64,000 nt of DNA, from positions 310,001 through 374,000 of the forward strand of contig NC_082418.1 of NCBI RefSeq assembly GCF_004011695.2. Reading direction: 5' to 3'. The position numbers and the translations under genes are program-made. The notes beneath the pieces were generated by a model. The model was not told the DNA's origin and made no database searches. It worked only from the letters and a program-made list of their open reading frames with translations. The stretch comes from Ascochyta rabiei (Eukaryota; Ascomycota; Dothideomycetes; Pleosporales; Didymellaceae). Positions 32,195 through 45,100 of the stretch are shown in pieces; position 1 is the stretch's first letter; every line of letters starts with the position of its first letter.

Positions 32195-32758
32195 GGTTAT
32201 ATGTTTAGCGCACTATTACCTAAACAATATCTAAACTAATTGTTTCTTAATTAAACTAAATGTTTCTTAATTAACACCTCTGTAAGTTAAAAACAGCACA
32301 AATTTACAACCTTAAAATTAAAAATATTGTATTCTCTTAAAATTAAAAAGCTCTCTGGCCAAGCTAATTACAAATTCTAGAGTAACTAAATAATAGCTAT
32401 CCTTACTACTAAGGACCTCTATAATGCTATCTACAACAATAATAATAAGCCTATTATTATCCTAACTACTATAGACAGAAAGGTAAAAGTATATATTATA
32501 CTTAGTTGTAGAAAAGGCCCTAGTATATAAATTTAAAAGTGTACTACAGCTATAGATTACTAGATTATACTAGTAAATCTATACTCTCTAAAAGAATTTA
32601 CAGCTAAATTTCTTCTATTAAAAGAATTCTTTAAAACCCATCTCTAGAGCTTTAATTTAATAGAAAATTTTCTAAGCAGAATTAAACATCTTAATAATAA
32701 TCTAAGCTTAAAAGGAATTTAATTACCTAAGTAAGTAGTACTTACTTATATACTTAAT
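32195..32758 (+). pseudogene. second, truncated Copia-1 leader and gag start
   Basis: Near-identical to 27,241-27,790 including primer site and gag beginning, then abruptly different after 32,758. The rest of this copy was not found downstream. Confidence 0.75.
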
Positions 32759-35700
32759 AGCTAAGAAGAAGTTAGTAGAAATAAGGCTTAATACAACATT
32801 AGAACTTACTAAAAGAACAGTTCTTATAGCTGTTAGTAAAGCACTTAGTACAGAAGCCTAGTAGGTTAAGATTACTATTAGTATTATAAGTCTAAGTATA
32901 TAGCGCAGACCTCTTCTAATAATAATTATAGTAAGCATTAGGATAGTTAGGATTATTGCAAGTAGAGTATTAAACATTAGTGTTAGTTATAGTAAGTAAG
33001 AACCCTTAAATAAGAGGACTATAGGCACTAATAGTATATAGAGGTTAGTAACTGTTATTAATAGCAGCTTAATAGTACTGCTATTAGGCGCTAAGAGTAA
33101 CTAGAGACGTAGGAATGCTAGGAACTTAGGTGTGTAAAGAATAGTAGAGGTAATAAAAGAAGTAGAGCGCCTAGTTATAGTATATAGCGCTAGAATTAAT
33201 ATAGTAATTCTCCCTAAAAGTTAGAGCGTTAAACTAGTAGATGTGTGTATAGGCAGCAGCAATATTATAGAAGAAAGAAGAAAGATTAGCCCTACTAATA
33301 AGGGCTGTTATAAGAGCTTCTATAATGTTATACGCTAAGAGGCCGTCTATATTATTATTTAGGAAAGAAAGAACTAGAAAGAACTATTAATAACCTATTA
33401 GAGTTAAAAAGAGAAGGAATAAGATTCTTATAAATAAGCTAAGCTTATTTCTATAGAGAAAGATAATAAGCTATAGTTAGGCTAACGCTAGAATTTATAC
33501 AGCCTTAACCTCTAGGTAGAAGCTTCTTACTACTACTACTACTACTACTACTACTACGCTTAACTTAAGATCTAAAAGACAAAGTAGATATAATAAAAGA
33601 GGAGATTAAAATAAGGGTCTAAAAGCCAAATACGTTGTTAAAGATTAAAGAAGTAGAAAGTTAAAAAATTTAAATAAGTAGAAGCTAAAGATAATAAGAA
33701 AGAGAATGAGTAGATCTAGGGCTGCTTATATAGATCCTAGCTGCTACCTCCCCTATAGCTATTAGGCTTAGATACGTTATTCTAAAGAAACCTAAAGCTA
33801 GTAAAAGTTGTTTACTATTACGTTAGTAAGAGTAATATTACCTAGTAAAAAGTAGTAGGTTGTTAGGCTAGTCTAAACGACCTACTAATTAGTAGGCCTA
33901 GGGCTAGAAGGTTATAGGTTCTTAAACAGTTATAAATACTCTATTAGGTTACTCTTCTCTAACAACGTAGGCAAACAAATACGTAAGTAGAAGATTTACT
34001 AGATAAATAAATAACTAATACCTAGACTTACCTTAGCTATTATAGTAAACAGATTAGGTCCTATATATACTTCTTTCTTAAAGTCCTAAACTAATAAGGC
34101 TTTAGAAATTAGTTATAATAGGCTTAGATGCCTAAATACTAGACTAAATATAGTTAGGTAAACGTAAACCATTAAGTAATAGCCTAATATACTACTAGGT
34201 AGTACTAGAAGGTTATTTAAAGTAAAGAGGCTTAGAGGCAAATATTAATAGGTTTTCTACTAGGGTAGACAGTAGGGTTATAAAAAGGTAGAACAACAGG
34301 TAGAGGTAGACTAAGCTTAAGGGGTCTAAGCTCTTAGGGTAGAGGAGATATGTAGTAGAGTAAAAGTATAAGGCTAACTAGTAAGGGCTTAGTAAGACAT
34401 TAGGGTTTAGATATACGTAATTATTAGGTATATTAACTAGTAAGGGTTTAAGATGCTATTAGAGATTAGAGGTACGTAATTGTTAGGAGGGTATATTAGA
34501 TAATCTTAGTAAGCTATTAGGGATTACTATTAAAGATAATAACCTTCTTATATTAAGTAATATTCTTACCTACAATGCTAAAGGGGCTAGTGTCTTAACT
34601 CTATTAAGAATTTACTCTAGTACTGCTTATATTAGTATAAGGAAGTTCCTAGTACTAAACATTATAGTATTTAATGCTGCCTACTTCTAAGTAATTCTTT
34701 CTTTTAGTAAGTAGGGCGTTCTAACACCTTTTAGGTTAAAGATTAGTGCTAGTAGTTAGGTCTTCTATAGTGTAAGTGCTTATATCTACTATTAGTATAT
34801 TTTAAAGTTAGGTCCCTAGTTAGGCATATATCCTACTCTGCTGCTTTTAGCTTTAGTACACCTTTACCTAGTGCTTTTACCTTTACTCTAAGTAGGTAGT
34901 TCTTATTATTGAGGTGTGTAATAAATATTATTATATCCTACTAGAGTATGTTAAGGGCTTAGTAGACTATATTCTAGTTACTTAAGTTACAGAACTTATC
35001 CTTCCTCTTTTATAGCATAGATAGGCGTTAGTAAATTACTAAGTTAATAAACTTAGTAAGGTTATTAGTATCTACTTAGTAGATATAGTATATAATTAAG
35101 TTAAGTATTATATACTCTATAGCAGACTATAGGCAGTAACCTGTTACTAAATTTACTAGAATATTTTTTCCTATTCTTATTTTTATAGATGTACTTTATA
35201 GCTTATGCTATTTCTATTATCTTCCTCTAGTTATAGTCTATCGCTAATTAGATTGCTAGGTATTAAATATTAAAGTTACTTATACCTCTATATTATATAA
35301 CTAGGTTTAGGGTTTACTAGATAATGTCTAATATAAAGTATATTATAGCTGCTAATTTGTTAAACTTAGTAACTGCTGCACTTATCTAGAAGTTAAGCCT
35401 TTCCCTTTACGCCTATAGCTCTTCTTAAGTAATCTCTATTATAAACTAGCTATCTATAGATTCCTCTATGTATAGTATTAGGATATTAGCAACCTTAGTA
35501 ATGTCCTTACTCTTAATAGCCTTTAAGACTAATAACTACCACACTACCCTCTCTTCTAGTTCTAGCTTTTTTTATGCAATTACTCTTTACTATAATATTA
35601 TAAACTTTATATATAGTTAAGTAGATATAAAGAAGTTATAAGCTAATATTATAAAGGGGATAGTTAGAAGTAATAGAGTAGCTCTGCTTTAAGAGTGTCC

Positions 35701-36239
35701 TAGGCAGCTATAGGCCTACTTTTCTTCTACGCTTTTACTTACTACTTATATTTTTTACTTACTATTTATAGTTTAACTTACTTACTTTTACTTACTATAA
35801 TTATTAATTATTTATAAATAGTTATTTTAGTTATAAGCTATTAGCTTGCACCTTTCTCTATACTTAGTAAGTGTCTAGGCTAAGTTATTTTTACTAGCTT
35901 TAAGTTTTAGCTAATTAGAAGTTAACTAGTAAGACCTAGTAACTACTAATTAGCTTATAGCTTTAGTAGTTAGGACGTTACCTCTCTATCCTTAGTAGTC
36001 TGTCCTATAGACTATACTGCTATTCCTTATTATTAGAGTCTAAATTAGATAAGTTATTATATATTCTATATTATAGTCTTTTATACTATATAAGAGGTTA
36101 AGGGTAGTTTTTAATACTTAGAAAATTACAATTAGTAGGTGCTCTTCCCTTGCCTGCTAGAATAGGGGTGCTTAAATTCTTAGCAGCCTTACTTTATCTA
36201 CTCTATTAAAATATGTCTTTATAGTTTTAATTCTAGGTA
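32759..36239. other. RIP-mutated repeat DNA, element type unresolved
   Basis: Saturated with TAG, TTA and CTA, with no open frame over 60 codons starting with ATG. A (TAC)n microsatellite lies at about 33,528-33,562 and an imperfect repeat of about 70 bp at 34,376-34,500. Translation on both strands gave long weakly coding stretches but no domain I could name. Confidence 0.4.
35911..35953. repeat. 43-bp palindromic element, copy 1
   Basis: CTAATTAG..CTAATTAG with arms pairing over about 16 bp around a loop near TAGTAAGACCT. A nearly identical copy is at 40,344-40,386. Confidence 0.7.
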
Positions 36240-39200
36240 TACTCTCTCTATACCTTTATAAGTCTCCTCTCTTCTAACTAAATATCCTCTATTAAACGCT
36301 TATAGAACTTTGTTATTCTCTACTCTAGTACTATATATAGTATGCTAGTTCTATTAAAATCTTTAAGTAAATAGGTGCCCTTATCTAGCTGTGTTCTGTT
36401 AAGTAACACTTAGTATAGCCTAAGCTACTTCTTTCTTAACTTCTTATCTCTAGACATGTTAATTTGTTCTACTAAGTCCTACAGTAAAACTAGGTCTCTA
36501 GGGTTAATCTGCTTATACTAAACTTTGTTATTATTATTCTAATATTCCTTTTTTAACGCTCTTAGTTAATAAGTTCTACTAACTATATCTTTTAGGAACT
36601 AATCCTAGAGATCTAACTATATAGCTCTAATTACAAGTAGTTAAGCTCTATTTTTAACCTTCTAGAATAGTAGTGTTTGCTATATTAGCAGTAACAGTTT
36701 AATTAGAAGAACTAGGTTCTAGCTAGTAATAAGTTAATATGCTAAATATCCTATAGATTATATAGAGATCCTATTAGCTAAGAGCACTATTAGGAGGTTG
36801 TCTACCTATAACTCCTTAAGCTTTATAAGTGTATTAATAATAGGTTTATATCTACCCTCTACTTTTCCTATTATTTAAGGGTTATATATAGATACCTGTA
36901 CCCTCTTAATCCTATAGATTAAAGTAAGCCTCTTAACTACTTTAGTAAAGTCTAGTCTGCTGTTAACTATAAGTCTTCTTATAGTACTCTATTAACAGAC
37001 AATGTCTTTATATAGGAACTTTACTACTATTAATAACTTATTATTATAAAGCGCTCTTACCTCTATCTACCTACTTAAGTATTCTCTAGCTATAACTAGG
37101 TACTAGAAGCCTCTGCTTATTAGTATATATATAATATTAATAGTAACTAACTTCTATAGCGTATAGGAGTAGGTACTAGTAATTATATCCTTTATAATCT
37201 TAGTTACTCTAAGTTAGCACTTCTTACACGTAGAGATTTTTCTCTTAACACTTCTATACATATTAAGCTAGTAGTATTATTAAGAAACCTTAAAGAATAC
37301 TATATTTATACCCCTATAACTAATATTTTAGTAGATATCCTATATAACTATAGTTTAGATATCTATATTATTAACTACACACCTAATAGTAATATTCCTT
37401 AATATTTTTTAGAATAAGTAGCTGGCCCTCTTAAAGAAGTTTATAGCTCTCTTCTTTTAAGCCCTACACTCTTTCCTACTTAACCTAACTAGGGTCTTTA
37501 GGGAGTGTAGAAAAACAGTAATATTCTCTAATTCCTAGGAGTATTTCTGTTTTAGAATCTAGGTAGTTCTTATATTAACCTAGTTACCTAACACTATGTT
37601 TGCTATTAGGTTTTTAACAAACTTTTTAACGTTAGATTTAGGTTTATCTAGGTTCTTCTACCCCTCTAGCTTTAGGTATCTTAATAGTATGTCTGTAACT
37701 ATATTCTTCTTTCCTAGTATATAGCGTATTTTAAAGTCCTAGAGTAGAATTACAGTAAGCTACCTGTTTATAACTAAGCCTAAAAGGTCTAATAATAACC
37801 TATTTAGCTTAGTAATTAATATTTAGGTGTTAGTCTTAATAATAAAGTGTATACTATATAGCTACATCCTAAACTTCTTAAGTGCCTAAATAACTACCTT
37901 ATATTTAAGCTTTATTAAGTACTACCTACTTTCTATCTTAGACTAGATAGTGCTTTTAAACCTATATAGGTGTTATTTTCTATCTAGGCCTATTTATTTA
38001 AGGTATGCTCCTACGCCTTTATTACTTATATAAATTAAGAGAAACACTAAACTAGGATTTTTATAAGATATTATTATAAGCGTAGGTGTGTTAATAATGT
38101 ACTCTTTTAGAAGTAATATTAAGCTCTGTTCTGCGTTACCCTATTACTATACTACGTTATTCTATAATAACTTAAATAATAGCTTTACCTTTAAGGTAAA
38201 TAAGGGTATCTAGATGTAGTAGTATACTACAATTCCTATAAATATTTAGACCTCCTTTAGGTTCTAACACTCTAGCTAATTTGTAATTTTGTTAACTTTC
38301 TTTTATGCTAGATATTGTTCTTCTACTAAAACCTTATAGCTAACTACCCTAAATTAATTATGTTCCTAGTAGTATTTAAGTTCCAATACTATACTACTAG
38401 CTCTTTCTACGTCTATAAGGACTCTATCTAGTTACTAGATATACTTAAGTATATATTACCTATTACTAGGTAAAGCCTCCTTACTATTATAATCTGTCTT
38501 TAGACTACTACTAGTAACGTTGTTAAGGAAAGAAAGTGTATCTAGCTAGTAATCCTTAAAAATCTTTGTTATAATTCTTTAGAAGACAGCTACTAAGTTA
38601 GTAGCCTTTTAAACTAGGGTACATAAATATAAAAGGCTAATTAGCGTTATAACTACTATTATGTCTCTACTATCTTTATATAGTGTTATCTAGTTATAAC
38701 TAGAGAAAAAATCTATAAGTAATATAATCTTATAGCTAGCAAACCTCTTAGAGAACTTGTCTATAGTTAGTAGAGTTTTTAAATCTTAAATATAGGCCTT
38801 ATCTATATACTAAGCGTTATTAATAAACTAAAATCTACTATCTTTTTTAGAAACTAAATACTATAGGTTTCTGTATTAGCTGTTTTATTACTTAAGTGTT
38901 TCTTATTCTAACCTATTATTTAACATCTTAACAAGTTCTCCTTATAGGCTTCTTATAATAGGGAAGGTCTTAACCTACTAAGCTTTGTATAGAATTGTTC
39001 TAATTTAGTATAGAGGAGAAACCTCCTTCTAAATCTACTTAGATTTAGAAAAAGTAAAAGCTATAGCTGCTTCTCTGTTTAGGATTATTTCCTTAAAGAG
39101 TGCTATCTCTACTAGGAGCAGAGTATTGCTAAACTTCTAATCTCTTATTCTCTAGAGAGTAAGCCTTATTTCTCTTAGGAAAGGGGTATATTACCTTTTA

Positions 39201-41523
39201 AATAAGTAATTAAAAGGCCTAATATTAAATAGTCTTAAACTAAGTATTAGCTACTGTTATTTATATGCAACTCTTTTCTGGTCTTTCTAACTAAATTCTA
39301 TAGGTTTATTAGGTTGTAGATTATTAATAGGTTAAACTTTTACCCCTACTTATTTATAGAGTGTGTTAAGTTCTTAGTTTTTAACTATGTTATACTAACC
39401 TTCTACCCTTAATAATTATAAGTTTATTTAGAATAGTAAGATAAGAAAGTCCTTATCTGCATGTACTTGTCTAGGGTCCTCTCCCTTAGAGATCTATTAG
39501 AGACTGCTAGCATTGTTCTGTGTAAAGATAAATCTACTTAGGCCTTTTAAGATTCCTAAATCTATAGTTATACGTAGGAAGTAGTAGTTTACTTCTATTA
39601 AGTAACAGAACTTTAGTGTTGTGTTAGGTCTTTACTAGTATTAGAACATCCTAGCCTAATTAAGAAGTTTCTCTAACCTTTTCCTTATTCTAGTTATACT
39701 TAACTAGGGTAGAGTAGTAAGAAGATAGGTCTAATATAATAAAGGTAGCGTTTCTTCTACTGTTATTAGATATAATACAGTATATAGTTCTTCTAAAGAC
39801 GTTGTATTATATAGCTAGTCTTACTAATAAGCACTATAGCGTTCTAAGGATAACTAATCTTATTAGGTTCCTTATAAGTCTAAAGTGTGTTAAGGTTATA
39901 ACTTCTCTAATCTAGACTAGGATATTCTACAACGTTCTAATAAATAGATCTATACTACTATTAGCTGTAATAATACTCTACTCTTTCTCTATTAGGTATG
40001 TTATTTCTTTATACACTATTTCTAGCGCTTAAGAAGTACTAAACCTTATGAAATTTATCTAAGCTCTAGTATTAATTAAGTAGCTAACTGTATATAACCT
40101 AATATAAGCCTAGTATATTAGTAAATCTTAGTATACTAGCTTCTCTAACCTATTAGTTTCTATAGTTTTAGCTAGCTTATTTAGAGGATCTTTATTGTTC
40201 TATGTATTACTGTATACTTCTACTTAGTAGCTTCTATAAGTATTTCTCTCTAATCTAATATTGAAGTATTAAGCCCTACTGTTCTTAACTATAGGATAAT
40301 TTTTACTAAACTTAGCGCTAGTGCAGGCCCTTATAATTTCTAGCTAATTAGCAGTTAACTAGTAAGACCTGTTAACTACTAATTAGTTAGAACTTCTCGC
40401 TTCTAGAATTGCTACGTTAATACTTCTACTAACTATTAGGTTAGAGTCTAACTCCTTTATAAGCTTCTAGAACATTACTTAGATATAACCTTAGGAGGCT
40501 AAGTCTCTAATAGTAATCTCTTATACTTTGCAACAAAGATTTACAGTTAGAATCTTATTTTTAGATAGTTTAAGTAGGTCTGCTATTCTATTGTCTAAGC
40601 TAGTTATTAAATACTTCCTCTTTTGCTAATTTAATAGTAGAATAGTTTCTAATACTCTCTCTTATAATAGTAGTTTTATAATAGTATATAGCTAACTCTA
40701 AGGTTAATAAGTAAAAGGTATTTTTTATTTGCTCTCTATTAGTAAAGGGCTTAACCCTAACAAGTCTTTAATATCTACTACTAACTTATCTCTAGCATTA
40801 TTATATGCCTACTTAACTGTAGCTTATTAAAATATTAGACGTCTTTCTTTTCTAACTACAGCTCTCTAAGCTCTTTCTAGGATAGTATTAACTTAGTAGT
40901 TGCGTACCTTATCTAATTTAGTTATTACGTTTAAGAAGGAGCTATCTTTAATATTATATACCTCTAGTATAATATCTCTATTATTAATATAATTAAGACT
41001 ATAAACTTTGTAATAGTTATTATTAAGGATTTAGAAGTTCTAAAAAGAGTATAATAACTTATAGTCTAGCTTATAATTATCTATTATAGTTAGTATACTA
41101 ATACTTCTAATAACCTTTCTCTATATGTCTAGCTCTAGCCTAGATCTATACATTACTCCTCTAGGCCTAGAGTCTATACCTTTAAATAGATTAGGCTTAA
41201 CTACAGAGGCTAGCTAGTCTAAGACATTCTATAAAACTTTAAAGTACTCTTTAATCTTCTGTTTTAACTAATTAAGTTAATAAGTAGGTAGGACAGATCC
41301 TTAGATAGGTTTAATTTAATAGTAAGTAGGGCTAAAGTAGTATCTACGTTAACTATCTTAGTTTATTTAAAAACTACACTACTCTATACAGGTAAGTGCT
41401 CTGTACAATTTACACTTATAGGCTTAGTAGTTTAGCTCTCTATATATATTATAAGAGTTACTATACTCTCTTTCTTAGGAGTAGCTTACTCCTTATTCTA
41501 GGTTAACGTTTCTAGGTGCGTTA
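36240..41523 (-). mobile_element. antisense Ty3/Gypsy gag-pol relic
   Basis: On the minus strand, reading through stops, reverse transcriptase lies at about 38,330-39,060 (LQGELVKMLNNRLEQ, YLVSKKDSRFLFINNA, DKFSKRFASYKIILLIDFFS, ATNLVAVFQRIITKIF). Integrase follows to about 36,250, ending with a GDLVLL-like stretch and KGTYLLKDFNRT. A gag-like coiled region precedes it at about 40,400-41,300. The order fits Gypsy. The catalytic FLDDV box has become FLNNV, which fits G-to-A mutation. LTRs were not identified, so the ends are approximate. Confidence 0.7.
40344..40386. repeat. 43-bp palindromic element, copy 2
   Basis: Arms CTAATTAGCAGTTAAC and GTTAACTACTAATTAG pair at 15 of 16 positions around TAGTAAGACCT. 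See copy 1 at 35,911. Confidence 0.75.
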
Positions 41524-41957
41524 ACGTACTCTATAGGCGAGTCGGACACACAGGCAAGTTAGACACTTAAATTTACACTAAAAATTACAATTCTTACACC
41601 TTAATATCTCTACAACTACACGATAGAATTGTCTAGAAATTTAAAATCTATGCTGCATCTATATACAAGTAGAGAGTCTAGAAGTACTAAGCTCTATTAT
41701 AGATACATATAGAGGTATTTAAAAGTACGCTAAAATAATCCCTATATTTTATATCTTACTTAATAACGTCTATATTAATAGGAGGAAAGCTTAGCACTTC
41801 TATAGTCTTAATGTTAATATACATATAGCGTAGTAACCTGATTTTTAGACAATTTTATTTTGTAGTTATAGAGATATTAAGGTGTAAGAATTGTAATTTT
41901 TAGTGTAAATTTAAGTGTCTAACTTACCTATGTGTCTAACTTGCCTATAGAGTACGT
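41524..41957. mobile_element. 434-bp TIR element (Fot1/pogo-type ends)
   Basis: Terminal inverted repeats of about 100 bp start ACGTACTCTATAGGCGAG and end with the complement CTATAGAGTACGT, flanked by TA on both sides. There is no coding capacity, so it is a MITE or an internal-deletion derivative. The first 14 bases match the ends of the 1.86-kb pogo-like element at 54,477. Confidence 0.85.
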
Positions 41958-41994
41958 TAGTAATATAAGAGCTATTATTCCTTTTCTAGATAGC

Positions 41995-42162
41995 TGTTAA
42001 ATAAAAGGTATTAGAGAAATAGGTTAGGTAATATACCTGCTAAGAAACTATATAGAGGCCTCTACTAGAACCTAGATAAGACAAAAATCACCCTTATATA
42101 GAACAACAACAGAAAATTAATACATTATTATTAAATTATTACTATTACTATCTAATCTAATA
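41995..42162 (+). repeat. Copia-2 5' LTR
   Basis: Begins TGTTAAATAAAAGGTATTAG and ends CTAATCTAATA (CA mutated to TA). Collinear with 47,656-47,825. Confidence 0.87.
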
Positions 42163-42176
42163 ATTAAGAGTCTTAC
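42163..42176 (+). other. Copia-2 primer-binding site, tRNA-Lys(CUU) half
   Basis: ATTAAGAGTCTTAC starts right after the 5' LTR. It matches 13 of 14 bases of the plus strand at 372-385, the complement of the tRNA-Lys(CUU) anticodon arm in this window. The single difference is C to T. This is the position a Copia half-tRNA primer would occupy. Confidence 0.65.
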
Positions 42177-45100
42177 TACTGCTATAATAAGCGCTAATAA
42201 TAAGCAAAATAGCAACTAGCCAAAGCTAGAGGGACGTAATAGTTATTCTTACTAACTTAAGCAAATAGATCCTCTAGTATTACTAACTTAAGATGCAATG
42301 TAAAGCTTTAGAAATATAGGACATTGTAGACCTAGAAGGCAACACTTAACTACGTGTAAAGCCTATTAAACTACAACCTCTACTTATCTTAGAGTACAAA
42401 CTAGCCTCTACTCTAAGGAGTACTTAGGCATTCTTCTTAATATAAACTATAAGGGGTAATACGCACGCAACTACATAAGAATTAATTAACCCTATTAATA
42501 CCTTTATAGCAATAACTAATACTATAATATAATACTTAGAACTCTTAGTAGAAGGAAAGAAAGTATACAATAGTAACGCGTAAGAATTTAAAATAATTTT
42601 TAACTTATATAAAATATATAAGTAAAACTACTAAGATAATTAGAAATATACAGCTATAATAATAGAATACTTAAATACTATAGTTAGCCCGTATCTATAA
42701 GTAAGCTGCTTTAACAGATACAGTACACTATAGACCTAGATTATAAATATCTAGGTAGTAGTAGAACTAGATCTTAATAATAAGATTAGAAGGGTATAAG
42801 AAAGGTACTATAAAGTACTAAAGCCTATAAGAGTTCTGTAAAATTAGGAACTATAGCTTAGTAAATATAACTAAGCTTTAACTTATATAGAAGCTCTTAA
42901 AATAGAGAATATAATATAGAGTAAGCTAGTTATAGTTAACTTCCTAAAAGTAGTCTTAAAGATTACCCTAGTATAGATAGTAACATTTACTAGTATAGGA
43001 AGCAACTAAAATAATATAGAAAGAAGATAGATAATAAAACTCTTCTATAAGTATATAAGCCTAGCCTATCTAATATAAGGTAGAATAAAAAGTGCCTTTA
43101 TAATAGATTGTAGAGCCTTTATAGTAAGTAGTAAATCTAACTTAAATATATAGAGGGACGCCTTAAGTATACAAATTAGAGCGCTATCTACAGCCCTAAA
43201 CTAAAGGTAATTAAAGCGTAAAATAAATGCGTCTAGTAATAAGTCTAAGTAATTCTAAAGAAGGAATATAGTAGAAGCTGTAGATATATAACTAGCTTAT
43301 AAACAGCACTATAATATTAGTAACTATTACTATGTTAACAATAATTTAGAAACCTCTAAGTAGTTTAAACTAAATTAAAATATTATAAAGCTAGTATAGT
43401 ATAAACTTTAATATAAGCTAGACTTATAAAGAATAGTAAACAAACTAAATACTAGTTTAAAGTAACCCTGCCTAGTAATAACAAACTCTTAATTAATTAC
43501 TCTATATAATAAGACGTCTTAAACACTAGATAAGATTATTAAGTAATTAGATAACTAAGAAATTACTTAGGTTAATAAAGGTAGTATAAAAGTAGTATAT
43601 AGCGTAAGTAATTAAGAATATCTATTAAAGAAGGTATTTCTTCTAGATTCTAGCTTAACTACGCATATCTATAATAACCTCTTAAGACTTAGAGACGTAC
43701 GCTAGCTAGTAATAGGAGATTATATCTACACTAGGAACTTTAAGGTCTAGATATAATAATATAGTACTGCTAATATATTAGTAGAGAGATTATAAGGTAA
43801 ATAAGTACTACGCTTAGATAATATTATATAGTGCCTAGATTTCCTCTGCAACCTAGTATTATTTAGGCTACTCTAAAGGTAAGGAATATAGTAGAATAAC
43901 TAAGAAGATCTAATAATGCTATATTAAGGAAACAGTAACACTACAGCAATCCTAATAGAAAGCTTTAAATAGTAGATTATTAAATAACTAAATATAGCTA
44001 TAGTAGCACTCTATATGTATATAAATTATAATAGAAGATTACTATAGAGAGTAATAGCTATAATATAGTATAAGAGGCTTAGATATCTAGAACAATCTAT
44101 AATTAAGCACCTTATGTATTAATCTAAGGGGTTAAAGATTAAAGGTATTATAATAGTGTAATATAACGTATGTAGATAATTAAAATTAAAGTATTAAATT
44201 AAAGAACTCTATAATTAAACAATAAAGGCCTAGGTAAATAAATAGCTATAGACTTCTATAAATATAAAGCAGAAAGCTTTAATAAGAAAAAGAGTTAAAT
44301 ACTTATTACCTGCTAACACTCTTAGTATATGTAGGACTTCTACTTTAAGAATAACAGGCCTGTAAGATCTATTATCTGTCTACTTAGGATCTTTTTCTAG
44401 TTCTTAAAGAAACAGTTTAACATTATAGTTAAGGTAATTAAGATAGATAACAAAATTGTTATAGTTAAACAAGAGGTTAAGAGATAGTGCATGTCCCTCT
44501 TAATAAGACTTAAACCTTCTGCTCTAGACATATAAGCTTAAAATAGAGAAGCTAAACGCTTAGGGGGTGTAATAAAAAAGAAGGTATACGTAATTTAACT
44601 AGACGCAAATCTACTATAGAAACTCTAGCTAGAAATTACTAGAGCGGTAGTATACCTATATAATTAGACGCTATATTATCTAAATAAGTAGAGATTACTA
44701 TATAAAATATCTATTATATATATAGCTACTATAAATAGTATAGTTACTAGACCTTAAAAATTAAACTAGGCTTACTTAAGAGTATATAGATACAAAGCAT
44801 TTACTTTAATAAATAATACCTATTAAAGAAGATTAAGGCTATAAAGACTAGACCTAAAGGTATAGATTAAATACTTAGTAGGATACTAGTCTACTAATAT
44901 ATACTAAATCCAGGTCCTATTAATAGCTAAAGTAATTAGTACCTATAATATAGTATTTAATAAAGAAATAATATTATATAGTAAAATAGAGGATATTATA
45001 GATAACCTTATATATAATATATTAGAGAAAATTATAACTTAGATTAGTATAGTTAAACTCCTAGCTATATAGAGCTATATATCTAAAACTAAAATATTCT

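Larger units (their letters stand above)
26287..32758 (+). mobile_element. tandem Ty1/Copia element (LTR-pol-LTR-gag)
   Basis: Two direct LTR copies (26,287-27,240 and 31,353-32,194) bracket a complete Copia internal region. The second LTR is followed by the same primer site and gag start again, up to about 32,758 where similarity stops at CTTAATA. So two elements share the middle LTR, as arises by LTR recombination, and the second is cut short. Order of domains (gag, integrase, reverse transcriptase, RNase H) is that of Copia. Confidence 0.85.

Noticed and set aside
35850..40440. The two 43-bp palindrome regions as LTRs of the antisense Gypsy
   Set aside because: Similarity stops at the palindrome; the flanks do not align, so they cannot be an LTR pair.
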